From positions 697,001 to 761,000 of the forward strand of contig NZ_CP022548.1 of the NCBI RefSeq assembly GCF_002776575.1: a DNA stretch of 64,000 nucleotides, read 5' to 3'. Of the stretch, positions 55,382 to 64,000 are shown piece by piece. How positions within the stretch are numbered: the first letter of the stretch is position 1; the number at the start of each line of letters is the position of its first letter. A program made the translations under genes and the position numbers. Origin of the DNA: Sphingorhabdus sp. YGSMI21 (lineage in GTDB: Bacteria > Pseudomonadota > Alphaproteobacteria > Sphingomonadales > Sphingomonadaceae). The notes beneath the pieces were generated by a model, which saw only the letters and a program-made list of their open reading frames with translations, was not told the DNA's origin and did no database searches.

Positions 55382-55945
55382 TTACGGATTTCCGGGAGCG
55401 CCCTGTGCCTGCATTTGCTGGCGCAACTCTTCCATCTGCGCCTGCGAGATAAAGTCGATCAGTGCGACGTCGAAGATCAGCAGGCTGTTTGGCGGAATCT
55501 GCTCGCCGGGAGACGCTTCGCCATATGCGAGTTCAGATGGGATCCAGATGCGATATTCGCCGCCCTTCTGCATCAGTTGCAGCGCTTCGGAAAATCCGGG
55601 CACGACGGCACCAACCGGCATCGGCGCCTGCTCGTTGGCGTCGAAAACCGTGCCATCGCGCAACGTGCCTTCATATCTCACCAGAGCGGTATCGGTAGCG
55701 ATCGGCGAAGGTCCCTCGCCGGGCGTTATAACCTTATACTGCAGCCCGGAATCGGTCGTCACGACGCCATCTTCATCGGCATTGGCTGCCAGAAACTGTT
55801 CGTTGGAGGCGCCGACAACAACGGCATTCTGGGTCCCGGCATAGGCAAGGCCGAGCGCGACAGCGACAACCAGCAGCACGCCGATCCAGATCTTGGTCAG
55901 CGAACCCTTTTTGATGGGGTGAATCGGAACCGTCGTAACAGACAT
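55382..55945 (-). CDS. FKBP-type peptidyl-prolyl isomerase 2
   Basis: A 187-residue paralogue of the adjacent FKBP. One membrane segment (KIWIGVLLVVAVALGLAYAG), then an FKBP domain with DTALVRYEGTLRDGTVFDAN, VPGFSEALQLMQKGGEYRIW and NSLLIFDVALIDF; the tail reads QMEELRQQMQAQGAPGNP. Both should act in the periplasm. It lies 67 bases from FKBP 1 and 35 bases from rpsU, all leftwards. Confidence 0.9.
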   Translation of the reverse strand: MSVTTVPIHPIKKGSLTKIWIGVLLVVAVALGLAYAGTQNAVVVGASNEQFLAANADEDGVVTTDSGLQYKVITPGEGPSPIATDTALVRYEGTLRDGTVFDANEQAPMPVGAVVPGFSEALQLMQKGGEYRIWIPSELAYGEASPGEQIPPNSLLIFDVALIDFISQAQMEELRQQMQAQGAPGNP

Positions 55946-55980
55946 GGGCAGGCTACCTTATATTCGTGGAGCCGAAGCGT

Positions 55981-56187
55981 TTAAATAAGGCCGTCGCGTT
56001 CCATGCGCTTGCGGTCCATCTTGCGGGCGCGGCGAACGGCAGCAGCCTTTTCGCGAGCGCGCTTTTCGGATGGCTTTTCATAATGGCGACGAAGCTTCAT
56101 TTCGCGATAGACGCCTTCACGCTGCAATTTTTTCTTGAGCGCCCGGAGGGCCTGATCAACATTATTATCGCGAACCATGATTTGCAT
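55981..56187 (-). CDS. rpsU: 30S ribosomal protein S21
   Basis: A 68-residue S21 starting [20 protein letters not shown], with [20 protein letters not shown] and a basic tail [14 protein letters not shown]. It binds the 30S subunit and helps start-site recognition. It has its own promoter in the 259-bp upstream region and may lead into the two FKBP genes. Confidence 0.95.
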   Translation of the reverse strand: MQIMVRDNNVDQALRALKKKLQREGVYREMKLRRHYEKPSEKRAREKAAAVRRARKMDRKRMERDGLI

Positions 56188-56446
56188 AAGACTGAGTAAC
56201 TCCGTTCAGATTTCGTAGCGGTCCAGAAGCAATTTCTTCCGGCCAATATTAGTGTAAAAGCCATAAAAAAGGGTTTGCAGCAGAATCAATCTGCTTCAAT
56301 CTCGCGCCGCCTATCAATTTCTTGGAACCGAGGCAAGCTTTTACACGATTCTTTGCGCGAATGACAGGCGCTTTGCATTCGTCTTTTCGGGGCTTTGCTA
56401 TAATATGCCGAACAAAGATAATAAGAGCCGATTCGAGGAGAGAGAA

Positions 56447-57211
56447 ATGGCAACCGCGATCAACGTCCAGTCCAGCTGCAGCGAAGCAGAATGGAAAGCC
56501 CGCCAGCGGCTCGCAGCCTGCTACCGGATTTTCGCCTATCTCGGCTGGGACGAGATGATCTTCAATCATGTCACGCTCAAGGTACCGGGCGAAGATGACG
56601 CCTTTCTGATCAATCCCTATGGTCTGCATTTCAGCGAAGTGAGCGCCTCGAACCTGGTCAAGATCGATATCGACGGCAACACGCTCGATGGCTCGACCTT
56701 TCCGGTCAACAAGGCCGGCTTCACCCAGCACAGCCTGTTCCATCGCGAATTGCCGGACGTCCACGCGATCATCCACACCCACACGACCGCGACCATGGCG
56801 GTATCGTCGGTTGAAGGCGGCCTGCAGCCGATCAATTTCTACGCCGCCGCCATCGTCCCGCGCCTCGCCTATCACAAGTTTGAAGGCATTACGGTGCACC
56901 AGGATGAAGGCCCGCGCTTTCTCGCCAGCCTTGGCAAGAAACGGATGATGATGCTGGAAAATCACGGACCGGTGGTGATGGGCCGGACGCTGGAACAGGC
57001 CTTTCTCAACCACTGGGTGCTGCAACGCGCCTGCGAAATCCAGATGCAGACCCTGTCGATGGGCAAGCCGGTGATGATCGGCGAAGAGGTAATCCGGAAG
57101 CATCTCGACAATCTGTCGCAGGCCTCGATCGATCCGCTGCAGCAGGGCGTCCCGGAATTCGACGCGATGGTACGGCTGATCGATCGCGAAGACAAAAGCT
57201 GGCGGGAGTAA
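56447..57211 (+). CDS. Class II aldolase/adducin-family protein
   Basis: A 254-residue protein from the ATG at 56447 with GAGGAGAGAG upstream. FNHVTLKVPG, FLINPYGLHFSEV and HAIIHTHTTATMAVSS (His-x-His metal ligands) are followed by MMLENHGPVVMG, which supplies the last His. This is the zinc-dependent class II aldolase fold shared by fuculose-phosphate aldolase and decarboxylase or dehydratase relatives. The length fits the stand-alone alphaproteobacterial group often annotated only by family. Substrate unknown. Confidence 0.85.
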   Translation: MATAINVQSSCSEAEWKARQRLAACYRIFAYLGWDEMIFNHVTLKVPGEDDAFLINPYGLHFSEVSASNLVKIDIDGNTLDGSTFPVNKAGFTQHSLFHRELPDVHAIIHTHTTATMAVSSVEGGLQPINFYAAAIVPRLAYHKFEGITVHQDEGPRFLASLGKKRMMMLENHGPVVMGRTLEQAFLNHWVLQRACEIQMQTLSMGKPVMIGEEVIRKHLDNLSQASIDPLQQGVPEFDAMVRLIDREDKSWRE

Positions 57212-57221
57212 TAACCGCTTT

Positions 57222-57299
57222 CGTCATGCCGAACTTGTTTCAGCATCTCTTATTGCATAAGCCACTAGCAGGAGGTCCTGAAACAAGTTCAGGATGACG
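57222..57299. repeat. GAACTTGTTTCAG-type hairpin repeat
   Basis: CGTCATGCCGAACTTGTTTC at 57222 and its near reverse complement CTGAAACAAGTTCAGGATG toward 57299 form a hairpin of about 78 bases with a 25-base loop. It is a dispersed sphingomonad repeat of a different sequence family from those at 8647 and 39961. It ends 11 bases before the next start codon and may affect its expression. Confidence 0.75.
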
Positions 57300-57310
57300 A
57301 GCAGGACGCC

Positions 57311-57850
57311 ATGACCAAATTCACCGTCAATGACCGTCCGGTCCAGTACCGGATGGACCCGGAAACGCCCCTGCTATGGGCGCTGCGCGACGCGTCCAAT
57401 CTTACCGGTACCAAATATGGCTGCGGCACCGGCGATTGTGGCGCCTGTATGGTCGAGGTCGACGGTGAGGCGATCCGCTCCTGTCTGGTCACCATCGGCG
57501 AGATGGAGGGCCGTTTTGTCACGACGATAGAAGCGCTGTCGCGCGATCGCAGCCATCCGGTGCAACAGGCCTGGGCGGCAGAGAATGTCCCGCAATGCGG
57601 CTTCTGCCAGTCCGGCATGATCATGGCGGCGGCGGTATTGCTGAAGAAAAATTCCAATCCGTCGAAAGCGGCGATTGACGAGGCAATTACCAATATCTGC
57701 CGCTGCGGCACCTATCCGCGCATCCGCGAGGCGATTCAGCGGGCCGGACGCGTGGCCCGCGGCGAAACCGTGCTCAGCGCCGCCCCGCCGCCGGGGATCG
57801 ACCCCGAAGATGCCGCCAAGGCGGTTCCGGCGCTCACCCCCAAGGATTGA
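57311..57850 (+). CDS. Orphan [2Fe-2S] subunit of a molybdenum hydroxylase
   Basis: A 179-residue protein with two 2Fe-2S domains. The plant-ferredoxin-like cluster uses Cys38, Cys43, Cys46 and Cys58 (YGCGTGDCGACMVEVDG), and the helical domain uses Cys96, Cys99, Cys130 and Cys132 (QCGFCQSG and ICRCGTYPRI). This is the small subunit type of xanthine dehydrogenase-family and isoquinoline 1-oxidoreductase enzymes, passing electrons from the molybdenum centre. The molybdopterin subunit usually follows directly; here arsC follows instead. Confidence 0.88.
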   Translation: MTKFTVNDRPVQYRMDPETPLLWALRDASNLTGTKYGCGTGDCGACMVEVDGEAIRSCLVTIGEMEGRFVTTIEALSRDRSHPVQQAWAAENVPQCGFCQSGMIMAAAVLLKKNSNPSKAAIDEAITNICRCGTYPRIREAIQRAGRVARGETVLSAAPPPGIDPEDAAKAVPALTPKD

Positions 57851-57952
57851 GCCCGTTCGAACGCAAAAGCCAGCTCGCGTCGCTCCGGTTTTCTTTGAAC
57901 CAACCCGTCAATTCGTGTTTATGAAGGTCTTTTGACGAATCGGGAAAGACAT

Positions 57953-58303
57953 ATGAAAGCAACCATCTGGCACAATCCGAAATGCGGGACGTCGCGCAAG
58001 ACCTTGGCGATACTGGAAGAAACGCCCGGTGTTGACCTGACCGTTGTCGAATATCTGAAAAACCCGCCCAGCCGTGCCAAGCTGGAACAGCTGTACAGCG
58101 ATGCTGGAATGACGCCGCAGGAAGGCCTACGAGTCCGCGGTTCCCCGGCCGAGGAGTTGGGGCTGACAAAAGATGACGCCACTGCCGACCAGATTCTGGA
58201 TGCCATGGCCAGGGAGCCGATCCTGATCAACCGGCCGCTGGTCGAGACCGACAAGGGAGTCAGACTGTGCCGGCCGCAGGATATCGTACAGGAAATACTC
58301 TGA
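57953..58303 (+). CDS. arsC: Arsenate reductase (glutaredoxin-coupled)
   Basis: A 116-residue protein from the ATG at 57953. IWHNPKCGTSRKTLAILEE places the nucleophile at Cys11, and PILINRPLVETDKGVRLCRP carries the conserved Asn-Arg-Pro and later Arg residues that bind arsenate. The fold is thioredoxin-like. It reduces arsenate to arsenite with glutathione/glutaredoxin, but no ars transporter or regulator is nearby, so a Spx/YffB-like role is also possible. Confidence 0.85.
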   Translation: MKATIWHNPKCGTSRKTLAILEETPGVDLTVVEYLKNPPSRAKLEQLYSDAGMTPQEGLRVRGSPAEELGLTKDDATADQILDAMAREPILINRPLVETDKGVRLCRPQDIVQEIL

Positions 58304-58350
58304 CGCGATTTGCTTCCGGCGGATTGGGATAGAACGGACCGGGAAAGACA

Positions 58351-59082
58351 ATGGCGGTAATCGCAGTGTACAGTATGAAAGGTGGCGTCGGCAAAAGCTG
58401 CACCGCAGTGAATCTGGCATGGAACAGCGCCGTCGGCAGCTCACGGCGGACATTGCTCTGGGACCTGGATCCGCAAGGCGCCGCTTCGTTCATTCTCAAG
58501 GGCGACAAGTCGAAAAAGGACCGCGCGCGCGCCATGGTCGCCGGCGATGTCAAACCGGAAAAGCTGATCAAGCATACGGACGTGGAGAATCTCGATATTC
58601 TGGCCGCCGACGTATCGTTGCGCGGTCTCGACCGGCTGTTCTTCCAGATCAGCAAGAAACGGCATCTCGGCAAGCTGCTGAAGGAAATCGGCAAGAATTA
58701 TGACCGGATCATTCTCGATTGCCCGCCCGGACTGACCGAAACCAGCGAACAGATATTGCGCAACGCCGATATTGTGATTGTACCGACAATCCCCTCCCCG
58801 CTGTCGGAACGCGCGCTCACCGATGTCCAGATGTTTCTGAACAGCAACAGCAAGAAACACGCGCCATTGCTGCCGGTCTATACGATGGTCGACAGACGCC
58901 GCTCGATTCACAACGAGGGCCTGGCCCGCAAACCGAAATGGCCGGTCATTCCAATGTCGAGCGCCGTTGAACATATGACCAAATTGCAGCAGCCGGTCGG
59001 CAGCTTCGCACCGCGCAGCCCTGCCGCACAGGCCTATGCCCGGATCTGGCGCGGCATCGAGAAAAGGCTGACGAAAAAATAG
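58351..59082 (+). CDS. ParA/MinD-family ATPase (orphan)
   Basis: A 243-residue deviant Walker A ATPase: MKGGVGKSCTAVNLAWN (signature Lys10 and Lys15), LLWDLDPQGAAS, ILDCPPGLTETSEQIL and IPSPLSERALTDVQMFL. Partitioning ATPases and cell-pole positioning proteins share this fold. No parB, minC/E or chemotaxis gene is nearby, so the cargo is unknown. It is 48 bp after arsC and convergent with the GGDEF-EAL gene. Confidence 0.88.
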   Translation: MAVIAVYSMKGGVGKSCTAVNLAWNSAVGSSRRTLLWDLDPQGAASFILKGDKSKKDRARAMVAGDVKPEKLIKHTDVENLDILAADVSLRGLDRLFFQISKKRHLGKLLKEIGKNYDRIILDCPPGLTETSEQILRNADIVIVPTIPSPLSERALTDVQMFLNSNSKKHAPLLPVYTMVDRRRSIHNEGLARKPKWPVIPMSSAVEHMTKLQQPVGSFAPRSPAAQAYARIWRGIEKRLTKK

Positions 59083-59097
59083 TCCGGCTGGACGGAC

Positions 59098-61467
59098 TCA
59101 GGCGGTCTTCTTGCTATATTCCAGATGTCCCGGTTCATATGAACGGAACAATTGCCTGGCATCGGCAGGGATCATCGGACGACCGAAATAATAGCCCTGG
59201 ATCTTGCGACAACCCAGCCGCTTGATCATCTGCACTTCTTCTTCGGTTTCCGCGCCCTCGGCGGTCGTGGACATGCCCAGAGAATCCGCCATGGCGACGA
59301 CCGCCCGGATGATGGCAAGACTTTCCGGAGCATTTTTGGCGGCACCCTGAACGAAACTGCGGTCGATCTTGATCGTGTTGAAACGGGTTTTGCGCAGATA
59401 GCCGAGCGAGCTATAGCCGGTGCCAAAATCGTCAAGCGAGAGGTTGACGCCCAGTGCAATGATCTGATCGAGCACTTCTGCAGCGCCGTTGCCCTCGCGC
59501 ATGAAGATGCTTTCGGTAACCTCTATCTCCAGACGGCTGGGCGGAAGCCCGCTTTCCTCGAGCGCGGAGACCAGCATCGAAAGAAAATTCACTTCGGTCA
59601 ACTGGTCCGCCGACACATTGACCGCGACCTTGACCGAGGCGGGCCAGGCCAGCGCTTCCTTGCATGCCGTCCGCAAGACCCATTCGCCGATCGGAACGAT
59701 CAGCCGCGCTTCTTCGGCCAACGGTACGAATTTGGCAGGGGAAACAACGCCGAATTCCGGACTGGTCCAGCGCAACAAAGCCTCGAAGCCGACAACGCCG
59801 CCGGAGTCCGCACTGACAACCGGCTGGTAATTGAGCGACAGTTCGTCATTCTCAAGCGCCTTGCGCAGCGCTATTTCCATGACTCGCCGTTCTTCTGCCT
59901 GGACATGAAGCTTCGGCTCATAATGGGTGTAGGCCCCGCCGCCCTGATCCTTGGACCGGTAAAGCGCGAGATCGGCGCTGCGCATCAGCATTTCGACCGT
60001 GCGCCCGTCACGCGGACCAATCGCCGTACCGACGCTGGCACCGATATATAACGTGTGCTGGTCAACCTCATAGGGCCGCGAGAGGGTGTCGATGATCCTC
60101 TCGGCCAGCAATTCCATATATTGGGTGTCGCTCGCTTCCTTGATCACGATGGCAAATTCGTCCCCTCCGAGACGCCCGCACAGCTCGTTGTCGGTCATGA
60201 TCGAACGCAACCGGTCGGCTACGCGGGCCAGCAACCGGTCGCCCACCGGGTGGCCGAGCGTATCGTTCACGGCCTTGAACCGGTCGAGATCGATCATCAT
60301 GAATCCGCAGCGGCCGTTCCATTTCTCGGCTGTCTGCATAGCCTTGCTGACCGCGTCGGTCAGCTGCAGGCGATTGGGGAGACGCGTGAGCGTATCGAAT
60401 CTGGCGAGTTGCGAAATCTTGTCCGCCGACTGGCGCTGTTCCGTAATGTCCGAGCCGACACCGCGAAAACCATGAAACACGCCATTGTCATCAAGCTTCG
60501 GAGAAGCGGACAATTCCCACCAGCGGGTTTCGCCATTGATCTGCACGGGCACCAGCATGTTGCTGAAACTGTCGCGCTGTTTCAGCTTTTCCGCCAGTTC
60601 GTGCAGGGCGGTCGAGAATTTCCCGCTGTCCCAGGCTTCTCCGGCGACCAGCTGCAGAAACGGCTTGCCTTCGATCTCTTCGGTAGGCTGTCCTATCGCA
60701 TGGGCGAATCGCGGCGAAACATGCATGATGCGGCGGGAGGTATCGGTCTGCCAGAGCCAGTCGGCGCCGGTATCCTCAAATTCCTTGAGCAACAGGCTGA
60801 CCACTTCGCTTTTCTCGTTGAGACTGGCTTCCGCGACCCGCCGGTCAATGAACGACCGGCCGGACATCAGGCATCCGGAAATCAGCAGGACCGCGATTGC
60901 CAGAGTGGCCAAGGCCAGATGGGGGCTGCCGATATAGAGCCAGCCGAAAATTAGCGCTGCGCTGGACGATGATATGAACAAGATGCTGCTGAGCGGCATA
61001 TTCGACAAGAGCATCGCCGAGCCCACCATCAGACAGATGATGGTCGCCCACACCGGTATCATGGTCAGCAGGTCAGAGCTGAAGGCAAATAGCAGGAATC
61101 CAGCGCCCCACAGTGAGCCGCCAGCCAGGGAAATGAGGTAGAAAGCCGTCAATTCGGATCGGTGGATCGATTTCCGCTGCCAGGCAGACTGCTTTCGGTA
61201 CAGCAGGTGGGCGTAGACATATACAGCGCACAAACATACGAGCCAGACACCGAGCAGCAGGATATTGACCTGGCCGACACCCAGTTGCAGGGTCAGCAGA
61301 CCGCACACGACCGCAGCAACAATCTTCAGCAGACCATGCTGGTTATTGCCATTGAACTGCAACGCACGGATACGGCCCCAGTCGACCCCGGGGGGATCGG
61401 ACAGGCCTAACAGCACGCTGAGCGGGATCACCCGAGGCAGGCCGGTTTGAGCGAATGTTCTTAACAC
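59098..61467 (-). CDS. Membrane PAS-GGDEF-EAL cyclic-di-GMP protein
   Basis: A 789-residue protein. Roughly six transmembrane helices (about 45-205), a PAS domain (about 225-345; WLWQTDTSRRIMHVSPRFA), GGDEF (about 365-520, RLGGDEFAIV) and EAL (about 540-780; GFEALLRW and DDFGTGYSSLGYL). Both signature motifs are intact, so it could make and degrade c-di-GMP, with PAS or membrane signals setting the balance. It is likely to affect motility or biofilm. It is a single leftward gene. Confidence 0.92.
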   Translation of the reverse strand: MLRTFAQTGLPRVIPLSVLLGLSDPPGVDWGRIRALQFNGNNQHGLLKIVAAVVCGLLTLQLGVGQVNILLLGVWLVCLCAVYVYAHLLYRKQSAWQRKSIHRSELTAFYLISLAGGSLWGAGFLLFAFSSDLLTMIPVWATIICLMVGSAMLLSNMPLSSILFISSSSAALIFGWLYIGSPHLALATLAIAVLLISGCLMSGRSFIDRRVAEASLNEKSEVVSLLLKEFEDTGADWLWQTDTSRRIMHVSPRFAHAIGQPTEEIEGKPFLQLVAGEAWDSGKFSTALHELAEKLKQRDSFSNMLVPVQINGETRWWELSASPKLDDNGVFHGFRGVGSDITEQRQSADKISQLARFDTLTRLPNRLQLTDAVSKAMQTAEKWNGRCGFMMIDLDRFKAVNDTLGHPVGDRLLARVADRLRSIMTDNELCGRLGGDEFAIVIKEASDTQYMELLAERIIDTLSRPYEVDQHTLYIGASVGTAIGPRDGRTVEMLMRSADLALYRSKDQGGGAYTHYEPKLHVQAEERRVMEIALRKALENDELSLNYQPVVSADSGGVVGFEALLRWTSPEFGVVSPAKFVPLAEEARLIVPIGEWVLRTACKEALAWPASVKVAVNVSADQLTEVNFLSMLVSALEESGLPPSRLEIEVTESIFMREGNGAAEVLDQIIALGVNLSLDDFGTGYSSLGYLRKTRFNTIKIDRSFVQGAAKNAPESLAIIRAVVAMADSLGMSTTAEGAETEEEVQMIKRLGCRKIQGYYFGRPMIPADARQLFRSYEPGHLEYSKKTA

Positions 61468-61555
61468 CGCTCGTCCCTACGACGAAATTCTTAGCGAAAA
61501 GTAAGGATCGGGCTAATTTTTTCTGCCCTATCCGGACCGCTTGTGCAGTCCCGCT

Positions 61556-63286
61556 TCAGGCGGCCACCGCATAAGGCTGAATATCACCGGAGAGATACAG
61601 GTTCCGGGCCTTCGCACGGCTCAGTTTTCCGGAACTGGTTCTTGGCAAGGTCCGGGGCGGCACGAGCTCGATCACACAATTCATACCGGTAATGGCCCTC
61701 ACCTTGTCCCGAATCTCGTCGCGCAGCCGCAACCTTTCGATCTCGTCGGATGTCCGGCACTGCACCAGCACCGCCGGCGTTTCTTCGCCGCCCGGCGTCG
61801 TGATCGCAAAGGCAGCAATATCGCCGGCCTTGAAACCGGGCAGTTGTTCCACCGCCCATTCGATATCCTGCGGCCAGTGGTTCTTGCCGTTGATGATGAT
61901 CATGTCCTTGGCGCGACCGACGATGTAGAGATAGCCGTTCGACAGATAGCCCATGTCGCCGGTATCGAGCCAGCCATCGACCAGACAGGCATCGGTTGCC
62001 TCCTGGTCGCGATAATAGCATTCCATTACCGCCGGGCCCTTCATCCAGACCTTGCCAACGGCCTTTTCAGCGAGCACCGCTCCGTTTTCCTCACGGATTT
62101 CAAGCTGCGTATCGCGAACCGGTTTCCCGCAATTGACGATCGCGCGATAGCGTTTCGGACGGCTGCCGTCGCTCTTTTTCTCGCCGGACAGTTCGGTCTC
62201 TTCAACCAGTTCGACTTCCATGCCTTCGCCGGATGGCATCAGGGTTACGGCCAGCGTCGCTTCGGCGAGACCGTAGCTCGGCAAGAAGGCCTTGGCGTCG
62301 AATCCTGCGGGCGCAAACGCATCGGTAAAGCGCTGCATCACGTCGGGCCGAATCATGTCGGCGCCATTGCCCGCCAGCCGCCAGCGCGAGAGGTCGAACC
62401 GCTCCTGCACATTGGACTGGCTGCCGATGCGCCGCGCGCAAATCTCGTAGCCGAAGGTCGGCGAGAAGCTGCAGGACGTGCCGGGATTGCGGGTGATCAG
62501 GTCCAGCCATGACAGGGGCCGCCGGGCGAAATCGGCGGTCTTGAGATAGTCGGTCGACACCTGGTTGGCGACCATCGACAGGAAGCAGCCGACCAGACCC
62601 ATGTCATGATAAAAAGGCAACCAGGAGATACAGCGATCGGTACCATTGATCAGCATGCCGTGGGCGTGCGAACCCAGATTGTGCAGCAGCGCCTTGTGCG
62701 AGACGGCAACGCCATGCGGAAAGCGGGTCGAACCGCTGGAATATTGCAAATAGGCGATATCGCTGCTGCTGGCTGTCGGCAATTCCACCTCAGATGCGTC
62801 CTGTTGCGCGAACGCGTCCCAGCCGGAGATCGGGATCGAACGGGACTGGCCGGCCGGGCCTGCCAGTTCGGCAATCTCGTCCGGGAACAGCAACAGGGCG
62901 GGGTCGCAGCTGTCCAGCTGCACGCCGATCTGGTCGATATAGCTTTCCTTGCCGCCGAAAGACGTCGGCAATGGCAATGGCACCGGCAGCGCACCGGCGT
63001 AAACAGCGCCGAAGAAAAGCGCGCAAAACTGCGGCTCGGTATCGGCGATCAGCGCCACCCGGTCGCCCGGTTTTATGCCAGCAGCGATCAGGCGTTTTGC
63101 CGCCGCCAGTGCGTCGTCACGCAACTCGCTGAACGGATAGGCCCGAACCAGCGAAGCGCGGGCATCGTGAAAGTTGAAGCCCTTTTCCCCTCTGGCCGCA
63201 TAGTCCAGAGCTTCCCCCAGCGTCTCGAAATCGGAGAAGCGGCGCGGAAGTTCATCCAGGGTCGGGGTTGGTGTCAATTCGGTCAT
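61556..63286 (-). CDS. Fatty acyl-AMP ligase-like protein
   Basis: A 576-residue adenylating enzyme. YLQYSSGSTRFPHGVAVSHK is the P-loop in the form seen in fatty acyl-AMP ligases, then LPSYGLAEATLAVTL, DTGDMGYLSNGYLYIVGRAK and MIIINGKNHWPQDIEW. The family forms acyl-adenylates that are handed to carrier proteins rather than to CoA. No acyl carrier protein or polyketide synthase lies nearby, so it is an orphan here. The start at 63286 is preceded by a purine-rich stretch. It is divergent from recX. Confidence 0.85.
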   Translation of the reverse strand: MTELTPTPTLDELPRRFSDFETLGEALDYAARGEKGFNFHDARASLVRAYPFSELRDDALAAAKRLIAAGIKPGDRVALIADTEPQFCALFFGAVYAGALPVPLPLPTSFGGKESYIDQIGVQLDSCDPALLLFPDEIAELAGPAGQSRSIPISGWDAFAQQDASEVELPTASSSDIAYLQYSSGSTRFPHGVAVSHKALLHNLGSHAHGMLINGTDRCISWLPFYHDMGLVGCFLSMVANQVSTDYLKTADFARRPLSWLDLITRNPGTSCSFSPTFGYEICARRIGSQSNVQERFDLSRWRLAGNGADMIRPDVMQRFTDAFAPAGFDAKAFLPSYGLAEATLAVTLMPSGEGMEVELVEETELSGEKKSDGSRPKRYRAIVNCGKPVRDTQLEIREENGAVLAEKAVGKVWMKGPAVMECYYRDQEATDACLVDGWLDTGDMGYLSNGYLYIVGRAKDMIIINGKNHWPQDIEWAVEQLPGFKAGDIAAFAITTPGGEETPAVLVQCRTSDEIERLRLRDEIRDKVRAITGMNCVIELVPPRTLPRTSSGKLSRAKARNLYLSGDIQPYAVAA

Positions 63287-63455
63287 TCAATATCCATTTC
63301 CGGGAGGTCCAGCCTTCCCAAAATCAATCTCGTTCGCGCTAACAGGGAAGGAATAGTCATTTTCCCCCCATTCAGCCGCATCTGCCAATGTCATTGCTAA
63401 CCTCTGGCGTTTAAATTTCGGCCCGACTGTGGCACAAAAAGGGCAAAGGGCATAG

Positions 63456-63989
63456 TTGAAGGTCAAACCGTTGAAAAACAGCGTTAAAACGTTAGATCAG
63501 GAGAGCTTGCATCGGCTGGCTATACGCTATGTCGAACGATATGCAACGAGCCGCAAAAAACTCGCCGATTATCTGCACCGGAAAATCCGCGAAAGGGAAT
63601 GGCTGGATACCGAGCCGCCGGCAGTCGAACAGCTGATCGCGCGTTTCGTTGATCAGGGCTATATTGACGACGCATTATATGCCCAGACCAAGGCCGCGTC
63701 GCTCATCCGGCGCGGCTATGGAACCCGCCGGGTCTCGCACGCGCTTTACCAGGCCGGCATCAGTGAAACGGACGGGCGGGAAGCCTTTCAGATCAGCGAA
63801 GCGAACAAATGGGCCGCGGCGGACAAATTTGCCCGCAAGCGGAAAATTGGCTGCTATGCCGAAACCGAGCAGGACGCGGACAAATGTCGCAAGCAATTGC
63901 AGGCTTTTCTGCGGGCGGGCCATGATTTCGACCTGGCATCCCGCTTTGTCTTCGCCCGACCCGGCGAAGAAATAACAGTGGAAGACTAG
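63456..63989 (+). CDS. recX: Regulatory protein RecX
   Basis: A 177-residue RecX-type helical-repeat protein. LAIRYVERYATSRKKLADYL, IARFVDQGYIDDALYAQTKA, RRGYGTRRVSHALYQAGISE and RKRKIGCYAETEQDADKCR follow the three-repeat layout. It restrains RecA filament growth. The start is the TTG at 63456, 5 bases after AAAGGG, with a second TTG at 63471; neither is certain. No recA is adjacent. Confidence 0.82.
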   Translation: MKVKPLKNSVKTLDQESLHRLAIRYVERYATSRKKLADYLHRKIREREWLDTEPPAVEQLIARFVDQGYIDDALYAQTKAASLIRRGYGTRRVSHALYQAGISETDGREAFQISEANKWAAADKFARKRKIGCYAETEQDADKCRKQLQAFLRAGHDFDLASRFVFARPGEEITVED

Positions 63990-64000
63990 TTCATATCTGG

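Overview
The window looks like a chromosomal segment of a sphingomonad (Alphaproteobacteria, Sphingomonadales). Pointers are the large TonB-dependent receptors, the CC_3452-family and DUF5076 proteins, the dispersed sphingomonad-type hairpin repeats, moderate-to-high GC, and the Zn-free layout of gyrB, guaA, rpmB, rpsU and a single RelA/SpoT homologue among many acyl-CoA enzymes. No tRNA, rRNA, CRISPR array, prophage or transposase was seen.

Layout. 1-13.3 kb is mixed housekeeping and small accessory genes: a GNAT acetyltransferase (cut by the window edge), a zinc-type alcohol dehydrogenase, a ParD-like/zeta toxin-antitoxin pair, an AT-rich membrane coiled-coil gene behind guaA, a ZIP transporter, an acyl-CoA ligase, a tandem MITE-like repeat, a lipoprotein, a thioesterase, gyrB, a DCC protein and an SDR. 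13.4-37.0 kb is a catabolic island: two near-identical TonB receptors, several SDRs, a limonene-epoxide-hydrolase-type protein, two MDR reductases, three acyl-CoA dehydrogenases (two as an adjacent pair), an SCP2/Ltp-type thiolase with its DUF35 partner, a protein with every catalytic residue of ketosteroid isomerase, a ThDP dehydrogenase E1-alpha/beta pair with a free-standing lipoyl-domain protein, a LuxR-type regulator, a Rieske oxygenase, a thioesterase, GST, VOC, ThuA-like and SDR genes. 37.1-64 kb returns to general metabolism and regulation: exporter, M14 peptidase, crotonase, acyl-CoA ligases, a CoA-transferase operon, rpmB, tadA, a LytS/LytTR two-component system, HxlR regulator, rsh, two FKBP isomerases with rpsU, class II aldolase, an orphan 2Fe-2S protein, arsC, an orphan ParA, a GGDEF-EAL protein, a fatty acyl-AMP ligase and recX.

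How the island may work (inference). The receptors would import a hydrophobic or terpenoid/steroid-like compound. Rieske oxygenase, SDRs, isomerase and epoxide hydrolase would functionalise it, and ACADs, thiolase/DUF35 and the E1-lipoyl module would shorten it to CoA esters. The best single new observation is an 11-bp motif TARCRATAGTG found about 78 bp upstream of three island start codons (SDR, E1-alpha and the LuxR gene itself), suggesting one LuxR-controlled regulon. The E1-alpha/E1-beta/lipoyl-carrier trio lacks an E2 and E3 nearby and is the most unusual enzymatic arrangement here. The substrate is not determined by the sequence.
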